DNA of 64,000 bases, from NCBI RefSeq assembly GCF_002763455.1, contig NZ_NIXK01000001.1, forward strand, positions 789,424 through 853,423, read 5' to 3'. The translations under genes were made by a program, and so were the position numbers. Positions 27,011 to 36,818 of this stretch are shown here, one piece after another. The first letter of the stretch is position 1. Every line of letters starts with the position of its first letter. Under the pieces are notes generated by a model. That model searched no databases. It was not told the DNA's origin and saw nothing but the letters and a program-made list of their open reading frames with translations. The DNA is from Lentibacillus sediminis (GTDB taxonomy: Bacteria; Bacillota; Bacilli; Bacillales; Amphibacillaceae).

Positions 27011-27565
27011 ATGCAAATACAACAAGACGTGCTTCCGGCTGTCCGCAGCATGAAAGACTTTGATAAAGCACTGGAAGCGGATCAGGAAATGATTGTTCTT
27101 TTGGAAACAAGACTTACACAGCTGAAAAGCATGGTCGCGTATTTGAAGCGGGCTGGTAAAAAGGCACTCATCCACGTTGATTTGATCCAGGGGCTGAAAG
27201 CGGATGAGTACGGCTTGGAATATTTGCTTCGTGAGGTAAAGCCGGACGGAATTTTATCCACCCGCGGCAATGTGATCAAACTGGCCAAGAAACAGAAGCT
27301 GCTGGCGATTCAGCGCATGTTTCTTTTAGACAGCGCAGCGCTGGAGCAAAATGTCAAATTGATTGAGCGCATCCAGCCTGACTGTGTCGAGGTGCTGCCA
27401 GGCCTGATGCCGCGTGTCATCCGGCAGATTCATGATGAAACCGGGCTGCCGATTATTGCCGGCGGGCTGATCCGCACAGAGGAAGAGGCGCATGCGGCAC
27501 TGAACGCCGGGGCTGTTGCCGTTTCGACCTCCAAACGGGAACTATGGAAAATGCAATACTCCTGA
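27011..27565 (+). CDS. glpP: Glycerol-3-phosphate-responsive antiterminator GlpP
   Basis: RNA-binding regulator that, with glycerol-3-phosphate, prevents termination in glp leaders. The 184-aa TIM-barrel-like protein contains IHVDLIQGLKADEYGLEYL, LPGLMPRVI and AGGLIRTEEEA. It starts 8 bp after yvoF, so it is appended to the hprK operon, and it lies directly upstream of glpD. In B. subtilis glpP heads glpP-glpF-glpK-glpD elsewhere; here glpF and glpK are missing from the locus. Confidence 0.93.
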   Translation: MQIQQDVLPAVRSMKDFDKALEADQEMIVLLETRLTQLKSMVAYLKRAGKKALIHVDLIQGLKADEYGLEYLLREVKPDGILSTRGNVIKLAKKQKLLAIQRMFLLDSAALEQNVKLIERIQPDCVEVLPGLMPRVIRQIHDETGLPIIAGGLIRTEEEAHAALNAGAVAVSTSKRELWKMQYS

Positions 27566-27586
27566 CTGTACGCGTGCAAGTGTATA

Positions 27587-27595
27587 TGATATAAT
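27587..27595 (+). promoter_or_regulatory. Extended -10 promoter of glpD
   Basis: TGATATAAT is a perfect extended -10. The -35 at 17 bp (TGTACG) is poor. It would give glpD its own transcript with a ~150-nt leader. Confidence 0.65.
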
Positions 27596-27630
27596 GAATT
27601 TAAGTTAATATTTTGGACGGAGAAATGGAG

Positions 27631-27682
27631 AAACCGCAATCACACTAATGTCTGCTGACATTGGTGGGGATTGCGGTTTTTT
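27631..27682 (+). promoter_or_regulatory. GlpP-controlled terminator in the glpD leader
   Basis: A long hairpin: AACCGCAATC pairs with GATTGCGGTT and continues inward as CACTAATGT with GACATTGGTG, followed by TTTTTT. It sits between the glpD promoter and ribosome site, as expected for the terminator that GlpP plus glycerol-3-phosphate relieves. Confidence 0.88.
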
Positions 27683-27754
27683 GTGCCGAGTGGCCCATTA
27701 CTCCTTCCAAAAACGGGTAAAGATAAGAAGAAGATTAGAATAGGAGTGTTTCAT

Positions 27755-29419
27755 ATGGCAATGTTTTCAAGTCACAAAAGAAAAGAGCGTTTTAAACAGG
27801 CAGAGGCAAAAGAGCTTGATGTTCTGGTTATCGGCGGAGGCATCACGGGTGCGGGGATCGCGCTGGATGCAGCATCCCGCGGAATGAGTACCGCGCTGTT
27901 TGAGATGCAGGATTTTGCAGCAGGGACATCAAGCCGCTCCACGAAGCTGGTGCACGGCGGTCTGCGCTATCTGAAACAGTTCGAAGTGAAAATGGTGGCA
28001 GAAGTAGGCAAGGAGCGGTCAATTGTCTATGAGAACGGTCCACATGTGACGACACCGGAATGGATGATGCTGCCGTTCCATAAGGGAGGCACGTTTGGCC
28101 CGTTGACGACGAGCCTCGGCCTGCGCGTCTATGATTTGCTGGCAGGGGTGAAACGGGCGGAATGGCGCACGATGCTGAAACCGGATGAGGCGCTGGAGAA
28201 GGAGCCACTCATTAAAGAGAAAGACCTTCGCGGTGCGGGACTTTATGTGGAATATAAAACCGATGATGCCCGCCTCACGATGGAAGTGCTTAAAAAAGCC
28301 GTACAAAAAGGCGCCAATGCCATGAATTATGCGAAAATCGTTGACCTGGTGTATCAAGGGCCGGGACAGCTCTCTGGTGTGGTTGTCCGCGATGAAATCA
28401 CCGGCGAAACCTACACGGTTCATGCGAAAAAGATCGTTAATGCCGCCGGGCCGTGGGTCGATGAATTGCGCGAGATGGACGGTTCCAAACAAGGAAAAGA
28501 GCTGGTCCATTCGAAAGGGGTGCACCTTGTCATCCCGAAAGAAATCTTTCCGCTCCAGCAGGCGATTTATTTTGATGCTCCGGACGGACGGATGATTTTT
28601 GCCATCCCAAGAGGCAACAAAGCCTATGTCGGGACAACGGACACCGTCTATGAAGACAACTTGCAGCATCCAACCATGACCGAAGCGGACAGAGATTATC
28701 TGCTCGAGGCGATTCGATATATGTTCCCGTCACTGAACATCGAAGCACAGCATGTAGAATCAAGCTGGGCCGGGCTGCGTCCGCTGATCGCCGAAAAAGG
28801 CAAGGACAACCCGGGCGAGATTTCACGTAAGGATGAAATTTTTATATCCGATTCCGGGCTGATTTCCATCGCCGGCGGCAAGCTGACAGGCTACCGGAAA
28901 ATGGCCGAAGATGCAGTGGATAAAGTGGCAGATTTGCTAAAAGAGGAAGACGGGATTCTGTATTCAGCATCAGAGACAAAGCATATGCCGATTTCCGGCG
29001 GGGAAGTTGGCGGTTCCAAAGGGTTTGAAAGCTTCCGTGAACGAAAAATAGAAGAGGCGGTCGCTATCGGTGTTGAGGAAGCTGTTTCCCTGTCGCTGGT
29101 ACAGACATACGGAGCAAATGTTGACCGAATTTTTGACTTGTATCAGAACAAGCAGGACCAGGCGATAGAAGCAGACATCGATCCGATTGTCTTTGCCCAG
29201 CTGCTTTATGCGCTGGAGGATGAGTTGGCCTATAAACCAGTCGATTTCTTCGTCCGCCGCACAGGAGCTTTGTTCTTTGACATTAACTGGGTACGGGCAC
29301 ATAAAGATGCGGTGATCCGTTATATGGCGGGCACGCTCGGATGGACAGCTGAGCAGGAGGAAGATTATACGGAGGAACTTGATCAGCTGCTGTATGAAGC
29401 GGTGCATCCGGTGGGGTAA
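27755..29419 (+). CDS. glpD: Aerobic glycerol-3-phosphate dehydrogenase
   Basis: Membrane-associated flavoprotein oxidising glycerol-3-phosphate to dihydroxyacetone phosphate and feeding electrons to quinone. The 554-aa protein has FAD-binding VIGGGITGAG (~30-39), GTSSRSTKLVHGGLRYL, and the second FAD motif region SIAGGKLTGYRKMA. ATG 27755 follows AGGAGTG; the in-frame extension upstream overlaps the leader terminator and is not used. It is the usual length. The stop codon is immediately followed by a 20-bp repeat array. Confidence 0.95.
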   Translation: MAMFSSHKRKERFKQAEAKELDVLVIGGGITGAGIALDAASRGMSTALFEMQDFAAGTSSRSTKLVHGGLRYLKQFEVKMVAEVGKERSIVYENGPHVTTPEWMMLPFHKGGTFGPLTTSLGLRVYDLLAGVKRAEWRTMLKPDEALEKEPLIKEKDLRGAGLYVEYKTDDARLTMEVLKKAVQKGANAMNYAKIVDLVYQGPGQLSGVVVRDEITGETYTVHAKKIVNAAGPWVDELREMDGSKQGKELVHSKGVHLVIPKEIFPLQQAIYFDAPDGRMIFAIPRGNKAYVGTTDTVYEDNLQHPTMTEADRDYLLEAIRYMFPSLNIEAQHVESSWAGLRPLIAEKGKDNPGEISRKDEIFISDSGLISIAGGKLTGYRKMAEDAVDKVADLLKEEDGILYSASETKHMPISGGEVGGSKGFESFRERKIEEAVAIGVEEAVSLSLVQTYGANVDRIFDLYQNKQDQAIEADIDPIVFAQLLYALEDELAYKPVDFFVRRTGALFFDINWVRAHKDAVIRYMAGTLGWTAEQEEDYTEELDQLLYEAVHPVG

Positions 29420-29797
29420 ACTTCCGGCCGAGAGCGAAAACTCCCGGCCGAGAGCGAGAACTTCCGGCCGAGAGCGAAAACTCCCGGCCGAGAGGGTGAA
29501 CTTCCGGTCGAGAGGGAAAACTTCCGGTCGAGAGGGAAAACTTCCGGTCGAGAGGGAAAACTTCCGGCCGAGAGGGAAAACTTCCGGTCGAGAGCGAGAA
29601 CTTCCGGTCGAGAGCAGAAACTCCCGGTCGAGAGGGAAAACTTCCGGCCGAGAGCGGAAACTCCCGGTCGAGAGCGAGGACTTCCGGTCGAGAGGGAAAA
29701 CTTCCGACCGAGAGCAGAAACTCCCGGTCGAGAAGGAAAACTCCTGCCGAGAACCAGAACTTCCGCCCGACAGGGGGAACTCCCGTCCGAAAGCAAA
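29419..29797. repeat. 20-bp tandem repeat array B (19 units)
   Basis: Nineteen units begin at the last base of the glpD stop: sixteen exact 20-mers such as aacttccggtcgagagggaa and aactcccggccgagagcgag, one 19-mer (29739-29757), then two more diverged units. Positions 4-14 and the GAGAG core vary least. Many units hold a short dyad TTCC...GGAA. The array lies before the terminator at 29806, so it should be transcribed as the glpD 3' untranslated region. Long ORFs read through it on both strands are artefacts. Confidence 0.93.
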
Positions 29798-29805
29798 AGC
29801 ACTAA

Positions 29806-29850
29806 AATACACCTCCTTCCAATACGGAAGGAGGTGTATTCTAATTTTTG
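29806..29850 (+). terminator. Intrinsic terminator of glpD
   Basis: A perfect 15-bp stem AATACACCTCCTTCC / GGAAGGAGGTGTATT, a 5-nt loop, then CTAATTTTTG. Confidence 0.88.
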
Positions 29851-29888
29851 CGGCGAGAACAAAACACCTTCTTATCCATGCAAAAATA

Positions 29889-29897
29889 TGATATACT
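29889..29897 (+). promoter_or_regulatory. Extended -10 promoter of yvcD
   Basis: TGATATACT lies 41 bp upstream of the yvcD ATG. The -35 is not clear. Confidence 0.6.
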
Positions 29898-29937
29898 GTG
29901 GTCTGATGTGTAAAGAAGTATAGGGGGATCCCGCCAA

Positions 29938-30942
29938 ATGCAGCAGCAAACGAGAAAGAGAACTGGCGTTAAACAGAAAAATATCATCCCTTTTATTCCT
30001 GAAGGTGATTTCTTTTTCACCAAAGGCGTGGAAGCTTTTCAGAATCGGAAGTTTGAGGCTGCCGTCAAGTGGCTGAAAAAGGCGCTCGAAAGAAAGCCGC
30101 GCGAACCATTGTATGCGTGCCAGCTATCTGTCGTCTACACGGAAATCGGCTCCTATCATGAAGCCAACCAGGTGCTGACAGAAGTGCTCGAGGCCTCAGA
30201 GTATGTGGACTGCTATTATTTGCTGGCCAACAATTACGCGCATCTCGGCCTTTTGAATGATGCGAACAAATATGCCACCATTTATCTTGACAAACAGCCG
30301 GACGGTGATTTTGCCCAGGAAGCAGAGCGATTGTTGAAACTCATTGATATCGAAGAAGAGGATGAAGATGAAGACAACTGGGACCTGGAAGATGAAGATG
30401 ACCTCTTGATCTACCAGGAAACCGTGTTTTATCATATGGAAAACCGGGACTGGGAAAAGGCAATCCCGCTTCTGGAGGATTTGATGGTGATTTTTCCAGA
30501 GCATACATTAGCCCGGCATGATTATGCGCAGGCATTGTTCTTTTCAGGAAGCACGGAAGAAGCAATTCAGCTGGAGCTTAATATAATGGAAGAAGACCCT
30601 GCTTCATTATACGGCCATGCGAATCTGGCGCTGTTTTACTATGAAACCGGACAGACTAAAAGCTACAAACGGCATATTCAGGCATTACTAAATGTATATC
30701 CCATCCATGATCAGCAGAAACTCAAGGTAGCTTATACCCTGGCAAGAACAGGCTGGGACGAAGAAGCGTGCAGACGTTTTCGGGCTTTACGGAGAAGCAT
30801 GGGCCGCGGCCACCTTTCCTATTACCGCGGCTACAGTGCTGCGGCGCACCGTATTGGCAAGGTGAAAAGGGCGGCCGCGCTGTGGGCAGAAGGATGTAAA
30901 CTGCATCCACAGTTGGCTAACGAAAAGGAGCCCTGGCTGTAA
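29938..30942 (+). CDS. yvcD: Tetratricopeptide repeat protein YvcD-like
   Basis: 334-aa protein of TPR helices: units at ~25-60 (FTKGVEAFQNRKFEAAVKWL), ~60-95, ~95-130 and ~165-240, split by a very acidic stretch at ~138-155 (EEEDEDEDNWDLEDEDD). No signal peptide or catalytic motif; likely a scaffold. Position upstream of trxB matches B. subtilis yvcD. In B. subtilis cwlO (yvcE) is also nearby but is absent here. GGGGGA precedes ATG 29938. Confidence 0.75.
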   Translation: MQQQTRKRTGVKQKNIIPFIPEGDFFFTKGVEAFQNRKFEAAVKWLKKALERKPREPLYACQLSVVYTEIGSYHEANQVLTEVLEASEYVDCYYLLANNYAHLGLLNDANKYATIYLDKQPDGDFAQEAERLLKLIDIEEEDEDEDNWDLEDEDDLLIYQETVFYHMENRDWEKAIPLLEDLMVIFPEHTLARHDYAQALFFSGSTEEAIQLELNIMEEDPASLYGHANLALFYYETGQTKSYKRHIQALLNVYPIHDQQKLKVAYTLARTGWDEEACRRFRALRRSMGRGHLSYYRGYSAAAHRIGKVKRAAALWAEGCKLHPQLANEKEPWL

Positions 30943-31028
30943 CACTTGAGCAGAATAATGGACGAAACAGCTATTGTTTTATAAGCTGTAATTGCTTATG
31001 AATTTTTAAAGATAAAGAGGCGATTTGA

Positions 31029-31982
<954 letters not shown>

Positions 31983-32080
31983 AGCCGTTTCAGGGGCGTG
32001 CCACAAAATTAACACAGAAAGTCATTGCTTTTTAACGCTGTTGTAACACGCTCGAAACAATTGTTGGGTATAATAAGTAG

Positions 32081-32151
32081 TAACTAATTGACCCCCTTTT
32101 AATAGATAAATTAGTTCTTGGCACAGGTGCTTGCACCTGTGCATTTTTTTT
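32081..32151 (+). ncRNA. Candidate small RNA downstream of trxB
   Basis: A TATAAT box (32069-32074, in GGGTATAAT) is followed by two hairpins: AACTAATT / AATTAGTT (32082-32116) presenting a loop with ACCCCCTTTTAA, then a strong terminator GCACAGGTGC / GCACCTGTGC with eight T. A ~70-nt transcript with a C-rich loop complementary to Shine-Dalgarno sequences is typical of Firmicutes regulatory RNAs such as RoxS/RsaE or FsrA. No good -35 is seen, so it may instead be the trxB 3' end with its terminator. I do not identify it with a known family. Confidence 0.4.
32119..32151 (+). terminator. Strong intrinsic terminator downstream of trxB
   Basis: GCACAGGTGC TT GCACCTGTGC, perfectly self-complementary, followed by ATTTTTTTT. 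Confidence 0.92.
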
Positions 32152-32324
32152 GGGGAGAAGCCCCGTCTGTTGTACAAGCTTGTCCAGATTTGTCGGATGC
32201 TGAGCTGACGTTTGTTCGGTGAGTCCGTCTGTTCCGCTGTGCTATTGCTGAAAGAAGTGCTGTTTCCATTGAGGACCGTTTCTAAAAGAATGTTGTTTTT
32301 TACATAATCTATAAACTGCGAACT

Positions 32325-32650
32325 AATCCACCGCTCCGGAAATACCCCTCGCTTTCCGCGGGTGGCTGGTGAGCCTCCTCGCGCTGTCTCCGCTTGAGGG
32401 GTCTCACCGATGCCATTCCTCCCGCAGGAGTCTCGGGGTATTTCCTCCGCTGGCATTGTGCTTTTAAATTCAAACGGCAGCTAATACATTACACTACTTT
32501 GTTGATGGTTGATTGGAGCGGAGGGCAGTCGACTCCTGCGGGAAGAAAAGCCTAGGCGAGACCCCGCCGTGCGCCAGCACAAGGGGGCTCGGCAGCTTCC
32601 CGCGGAAAGCGACTGCCCGCAGCGGAAATCAACGAGCACTTTGTAACAGA
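32325..32650. repeat. Dispersed intergenic repeat R3
   Basis: The most complete copy of the repeat also at 1385-1640 and 8855-9172. The left half has GGAAATACCCCTCGCTTTCC and CCCGCAGGAGTC. The right half has GATTGGAGCGGAGGGCAGTC, CTCCTGCGGG and AGCGGAAATCAACGAGCAC. The two halves are roughly inverted relative to each other, so the element can fold extensively. It occupies the trxB-rapZ gap where yvcI lies in B. subtilis. Confidence 0.8.
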
Positions 32651-32831
32651 AATTTTCTCAACGATAGCTTAGGGCACAATTTCCATCGACTACGAAATAA
32701 ATAAGCAAAATACTTAAGAATAGAGCTTAGCTGAAAGCAGCCCCTTCCACTGGACCTTTTCACTTACCATGCACCGAATTATCATTTGCTCCCTATAATT
32801 CAGCATTCTTTCAGTACAACAAATCTTATCC

Positions 32832-32861
32832 TTGTTGCTTTCAATTCGTTCATTGTATAAT
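32832..32861 (+). promoter_or_regulatory. Putative SigA promoter of rapZ-yvcK-whiA
   Basis: TTGTTG, an 18-bp spacer, then TATAAT, about 115 bp upstream of rapZ. Confidence 0.6.
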
Positions 32862-32978
32862 AGGGATAGTGTGAAACAACAAACAAATGACATGCTGCTG
32901 ACAATCAGCTGCATAGACATATAGAGAACCTGGCTTGTGCCCGGAGCCTGACAGGAGTTTGACAAAGGAGAGATTGCA

Positions 32979-33863
32979 GTGGGAAAAGGAGAGCATGAGA
33001 CAAAATTAGTGATCATTACCGGGATGTCCGGGGCGGGAAAAACCGTCGCGATTCACAGCTTTGAAGATTTGGGCTATTATTGTGTCGACAATTTGCCGCC
33101 AACCTTGTTCCCGAAATTTCTCGAGCTGATGAAGGACTCCACCAACAACATTCAAAAAGTCGCCCTGGTGATGGATTTGCGTGGCCGGGAATTTTTTGAT
33201 TCCTTATTTGATGCTCTGGATGTTCTGGGAAAAGAAGACTGGCTGCAGGAACGTATCCTGTTTCTCGATGCCAAAGATGAGCAGCTTGTCAGCAGATACA
33301 AGGAAACAAGAAGATCCCATCCGCTCGCTGTGGGCGGTCTGCCGCTTGCCGGGATCACCAAGGAGCGGGAGATTCTCGATGAATTGCGCGGCCGTGCCCA
33401 ACGGATTATTGACACGACAAATTTAAAGCCAAAAGAACTGCGGGATAAAATTTTGCATATTTATTCCGAAGAAGAACAGGAAATTTTCTCCGTCCATTTT
33501 GTTTCATTCGGGTTTAAATACGGCCTGCCGATCGACGCCGATTTGGTTTTTGATGTCCGTTTCCTGCCCAATCCGCATTATGTCAGCCACCTGCAGCCAA
33601 TGACGGGATTGAACAAAGAGGTTTCCTCCTATGTATTTAAATGGTCGGATACCCAGCAGTTTAACGAAAAAGTGCTAGATTTACTGCAGTTCATGCTGCC
33701 GCAGTATAAAAAGGAAGGAAAATCCCAGCTGGTGGTGGCCATCGGATGTACGGGCGGACAGCATCGATCGGTGGCACTGAGCGAGTATTTCGCCAAAGAA
33801 TTATCGGGCGGCTACATTACACATATCAGCCATCGTGACATTGATAAAAGAAAGGGACATTAA
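32979..33863 (+). CDS. rapZ: RNase adapter RapZ / nucleotide-binding protein YvcJ
   Basis: P-loop protein of the RapZ/YvcJ family. In enterobacteria it is an RNA-binding adapter for glmZ control; in B. subtilis YvcJ hydrolyses nucleotides and affects competence. The 294-aa protein has Walker A GMSGAGKT (~15-22), a VMDLRG motif and a conserved C-terminal domain with [17 protein letters not shown]. It starts at GTG 32979 with AAAGGAGA upstream. First gene of the conserved rapZ-yvcK-whiA cluster. Confidence 0.94.
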   Translation: MGKGEHETKLVIITGMSGAGKTVAIHSFEDLGYYCVDNLPPTLFPKFLELMKDSTNNIQKVALVMDLRGREFFDSLFDALDVLGKEDWLQERILFLDAKDEQLVSRYKETRRSHPLAVGGLPLAGITKEREILDELRGRAQRIIDTTNLKPKELRDKILHIYSEEEQEIFSVHFVSFGFKYGLPIDADLVFDVRFLPNPHYVSHLQPMTGLNKEVSSYVFKWSDTQQFNEKVLDLLQFMLPQYKKEGKSQLVVAIGCTGGQHRSVALSEYFAKELSGGYITHISHRDIDKRKGH

Positions 33864-33864
33864 T

Positions 33865-34827
33865 ATGACTGAGGAAAAACTGCCCCGGGTTGTCGCCATC
33901 GGCGGCGGGACGGGCATGCCAGTGCTCCTGCGCGGTCTGAAAAACCTGCCGATCCACCTGACTGCCCTGGTAACGGTGGCAGATGACGGGGGGAGCACTG
34001 GGAGACTGCGCGAGGAAATGGCCATCCCTGCTCCTGGAGATATTCGCAATGTTATCGCAGCGTTGTCGGATGCCGAACCGATGCTGCTTGAGCTTTTTCA
34101 ACACCGGTTTTCTGTCGGCAATGGTCTGTCAGGCCATTCGCTGGGAAACTTGCTCTTGGCGGCGATGACATCTATCACTGGCAATTTTAATATGGGAATC
34201 AAAGAAATCTCCCGTGTGCTGAACGTGAAAGGGAAAATTTATCCGATTTCCAATGATAATATGTCCCTGCATGCAGAAATGGAAGACGGGACCATGATTA
34301 CCGGGGAGTCAAAAATTCCGCTTTCCGGCAAGCGGATCAAACGGGTTTTCCTGAGTCCGCAGCCGGTGCAGCCACTGCCCAATGCTATCCGGGCTATTGA
34401 ACAGGCAGATCTCGTCGTGATTGCCCCAGGCAGTTTATATACGAGCATCCTGCCAACAATGATCACGCCAAAAATCGATGAAGCTATCCGCAATACCGTC
34501 GGCAAAGTGGTCTATGTCTGCAATGTGATGACACAAGCAGGTGAGACGGATGATTACACGGCTGCAGAGCACGTGCGCGCGATCAGCAGCCATATTGGTG
34601 ATGGCGCGGTGGATGCGATTGTTGTGCATAATGAGCCGATTCGAAAAGCGGTTCGGGCCATGTATGCCGAAGAGAACGCCGACCCGGTGGTGTATGATAC
34701 CGACCGGTTAATAAACATGGGGCTTGAAATTATCGAAGGAGATATCATCGACCATACCCGTGCGACAGTTCGCCATGACACGGAAAAAATCGCGAAATTG
34801 CTTTATTCGATTATCGAGCGGCCGTAG
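33865..34827 (+). CDS. yvcK: Gluconeogenesis factor YvcK
   Basis: 320-aa YvcK/CofD-like protein required on gluconeogenic carbon sources and for correct placement of PBP1 in B. subtilis; binds UDP-sugars. It has [17 protein letters not shown], the [10 protein letters not shown] motif and [14 protein letters not shown] 33865 follows AAAGGGACATTAAT and lies 1 bp after rapZ; the in-frame ATG 33835 within rapZ is not used. Confidence 0.94.
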   Translation: MTEEKLPRVVAIGGGTGMPVLLRGLKNLPIHLTALVTVADDGGSTGRLREEMAIPAPGDIRNVIAALSDAEPMLLELFQHRFSVGNGLSGHSLGNLLLAAMTSITGNFNMGIKEISRVLNVKGKIYPISNDNMSLHAEMEDGTMITGESKIPLSGKRIKRVFLSPQPVQPLPNAIRAIEQADLVVIAPGSLYTSILPTMITPKIDEAIRNTVGKVVYVCNVMTQAGETDDYTAAEHVRAISSHIGDGAVDAIVVHNEPIRKAVRAMYAEENADPVVYDTDRLINMGLEIIEGDIIDHTRATVRHDTEKIAKLLYSIIERP

Positions 34828-34846
34828 TTGTAATAGAAAGTTTGTG

Positions 34847-34874
34847 GGAAGCCTGGTAAATCCAGGTTTTTCTA
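34847..34874 (+). terminator. Weak hairpin between yvcK and whiA
   Basis: CCTGG-TAAAT-CCAGG followed by TTTTTCT. Only 5 GC-rich pairs plus weak flanks, so it probably attenuates rather than stops read-through into whiA. Confidence 0.45.
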
Positions 34875-34894
34875 AAGAAAGGGGGTCCTCAAAT

Positions 34895-35845
34895 ATGTCG
34901 TTTGCCTCGGAAATAAAGAAAGAATTAACATCCATGGAAGTTGAGGACTGCTGTGTGCGGGCAGAACTCACCGCATTAATCCGGATGAACGGTGTCGTCT
35001 CTTTTTCCCGAGAAAATTATGTGCTTGACGTGCAAACCGAGAACGCGGCGATTGCCAGGCGGATTTATACCCTGATCAAATCAGTCTATTCCCTGCCGGT
35101 TGAATTGCTCGTGCGCAAAAAAATGAAGCTGAAAAAGAATAATGTGTACATTGTGCGGATGAAAGAAGATGTCCAGGATTTGCTCACAGATCTGGAGATT
35201 CTACAGGATTCCTATACACTCATCCAAACCATTTCTCCGAAGTATCTGGAAAAAGACTGCTGCCGGAAAGCCTATTTGCGCGGCGCATTTTTAGCCGGAG
35301 GGTCGATGAATAACCCGGAAACTTCCTCCTATCATCTGGAAATATTCAATTATCATCAGGAGCACAACGATGCCCTCTGTGAGCTGCTGAATACGTTTGG
35401 GCTAAACGCGCGGGAATTGGAACGGAAAAATGGCTACATTGTCTATTTGAAAGAAGCCGAGAAGATTACCGAGTTTTTGGGAGTTGTTGGTGCCCATAAT
35501 GCCCTGTTCAAATTTGAAGACGTGCGAATTGTCCGTGATATGCGGAATTCGGTCAATCGGCTCGTCAACTGTGAAACTGCCAATTTAAACAAAACGATCG
35601 GCGCCGCATTCCGGCAGATTGAAAATATCCAAATGATCGAGCGCACCGTCGGACTGGACCAGCTGCCGGAAAAATTGCAGGAAATTGCCAAACTGCGTGT
35701 CGAGCACCAGGAAGTATCCCTCAAAGAACTGGGTGAGCTTGTATCCAGCGGGAAAATTTCCAAATCAGGTGTTAATCACCGTTTGAAAAAAATAGATGAA
35801 TTTGCGGAAAGGTTGCGTGGGGGCGAGGAATTGCAGAGGAGATGA
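34895..35845 (+). CDS. whiA: DNA-binding protein WhiA
   Basis: 316-aa WhiA: N-terminal LAGLIDADG-like domain ([36 protein letters not shown]) and C-terminal HTH ([30 protein letters not shown]). In actinomycetes it controls sporulation division genes; in B. subtilis it affects division and chromosome segregation. ATG 34895 follows AAAGGGGG; the open frame upstream overlaps yvcK antiparallel codon space and is not used. Confidence 0.94.
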   Translation: MSFASEIKKELTSMEVEDCCVRAELTALIRMNGVVSFSRENYVLDVQTENAAIARRIYTLIKSVYSLPVELLVRKKMKLKKNNVYIVRMKEDVQDLLTDLEILQDSYTLIQTISPKYLEKDCCRKAYLRGAFLAGGSMNNPETSSYHLEIFNYHQEHNDALCELLNTFGLNARELERKNGYIVYLKEAEKITEFLGVVGAHNALFKFEDVRIVRDMRNSVNRLVNCETANLNKTIGAAFRQIENIQMIERTVGLDQLPEKLQEIAKLRVEHQEVSLKELGELVSSGKISKSGVNHRLKKIDEFAERLRGGEELQRR

Positions 35846-35880
35846 AACCCGTTTCCTGGCAGATGAGAAGGTTTTTTCGG

Positions 35881-35886
35881 TATAAT
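35881..35886 (+). promoter_or_regulatory. Likely -10 box for the DUF454 gene
   Basis: TATAAT lies 103 bp upstream of the DUF454 start, right after the whiA end. No clear -35. Confidence 0.4.
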
Positions 35887-35988
35887 ATAAAATTAAGAAC
35901 AGTAAGCCAGTTTCCAGCAGAGGGGGCAGGGATTTTCAGAAGGGGCCAATTGACTTAAGGGATATGGCTATAAACGAAGGTGATCACA

Positions 35989-36375
35989 ATGAAACATATC
36001 AAAAGAATTTTATTGGTTATTATTGGGCTTATATCTTTTGGTATCGGCGTTGCGGGAACGATCTTACCTGTTCTGCCCGGGGGCCCGTTTTATTTAATTG
36101 CAGCTTTTTGTTTTACGAAAAGTTCCGAGCGGCTTGATAATTGGTTCAGAAGCACCGAAGTATATGACAAGTACGTGGTAGGCTTCCGTGAGAAAAGAGG
36201 CATGACACGCAAAGAGAAAATCCGTATTAATCTGATTGCTGATTTCTTTATTGTTTTTTCGTTATTTATGGTCGATATTCTGTTTGTGCAAATAATTATT
36301 GCAGCGCTTGGTCTATATAAACATTATTATTTCATTAAGAAAATCAAAACGATTAAGCCAGCAGAGCAAGAATGA
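35989..36375 (+). CDS. DUF454 (YbaN-like) membrane protein
   Basis: 128-aa membrane protein of the DUF454/YbaN family: N-terminal TM hairpin with the conserved GTILPVLPGGPFYLIAAFCF and KSSERLDNWF, and two more TM helices. Function unknown; some members lie near haem or iron genes. ATG 35989 follows CGAAGGTGAT. Confidence 0.85.
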   Translation: MKHIKRILLVIIGLISFGIGVAGTILPVLPGGPFYLIAAFCFTKSSERLDNWFRSTEVYDKYVVGFREKRGMTRKEKIRINLIADFFIVFSLFMVDILFVQIIIAALGLYKHYYFIKKIKTIKPAEQE

Positions 36376-36396
36376 TGCAAGAGGGAATTTAATTCG

Positions 36397-36430
36397 GCGG
36401 CAGCAGTGTGTTTAACCTATGCTGCCGATT
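36397..36430 (+). terminator. Weak hairpin after the DUF454 gene
   Basis: GGCAGCA pairs with TGCTGCC around a 15-nt loop, followed by GATTTAAATT. The T run is poor. Confidence 0.4.
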
Positions 36431-36446
36431 TAAATTAAAGCGTCTT

Positions 36447-36460
36447 TGATAGCGCTTACG
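36447..36460. promoter_or_regulatory. Possible CcpA site upstream of crh
   Basis: TGATAGCGCTTACG resembles the cre consensus TGWAANCGNTNWCA with a few mismatches, 65 bp before crh. The match is imperfect and could be chance. Confidence 0.3.
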
Positions 36461-36524
36461 TTACGCGGTTTATAGCGAAAAACACGACAAACTACGAGAA
36501 GAGTAAAAGGAGTGGACGAGCACT

Positions 36525-36776
36525 ATGTTAGAAAAAACGGTCAAAGTTGAACTGGATACCGGGCTGCAGGCAAGGCCGGCCGCCCAATTTGTGCAGGAGG
36601 CCAATCGCTACGGCGCGCATTTGTTTCTGGAGAAGGATGGGAAACGAGTGAATGCCAAGAGCATCATGGGACTGATGAGCCTGGCGGTGACCAGCGGGGA
36701 AGAGATGCTGATCATCGCGGATGGACACGATGAAGAAGAGGCAGTGGAACATTTGACTGCGTTTGTGAAGAATTAG
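36525..36776 (+). CDS. crh: Catabolite repression HPr-like protein Crh
   Basis: 83-aa HPr paralogue. The PTS-active His15 is replaced by Gln (TGLQARPAA), while the regulatory Ser46 is kept (AKSIMGLMSLA). It therefore acts only in regulation: HprK phosphorylates Ser46, and the protein then co-binds CcpA. AAAGGAGTG upstream. Lies between the whiA cluster and the nat gene, as in B. subtilis. Confidence 0.95.
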   Translation: MLEKTVKVELDTGLQARPAAQFVQEANRYGAHLFLEKDGKRVNAKSIMGLMSLAVTSGEEMLIIADGHDEEEAVEHLTAFVKN

Positions 36777-36818
36777 TAGTGCGGCTGGCAGTGGTCAAAC
36801 ATAATAGAAGGTGAAAAA

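Noticed and set aside
29419..29797. CRISPR array
   Set aside because: Units follow each other directly at 20 bp with no spacers, units vary throughout, and no cas genes are present.
28970..29891. Long ORFs on both strands through the glpD end (280-aa minus, 170-aa plus) with repetitive peptides
   Set aside because: They are readings of the 20-bp repeats (three units give a 20-aa peptide period). Open in several frames, no ribosome site, and one overlaps glpD antisense.
32022..32456. 144-aa minus-strand ORF downstream of trxB
   Set aside because: Covers the terminator, candidate RNA and repeat R3; no ribosome site or domain.
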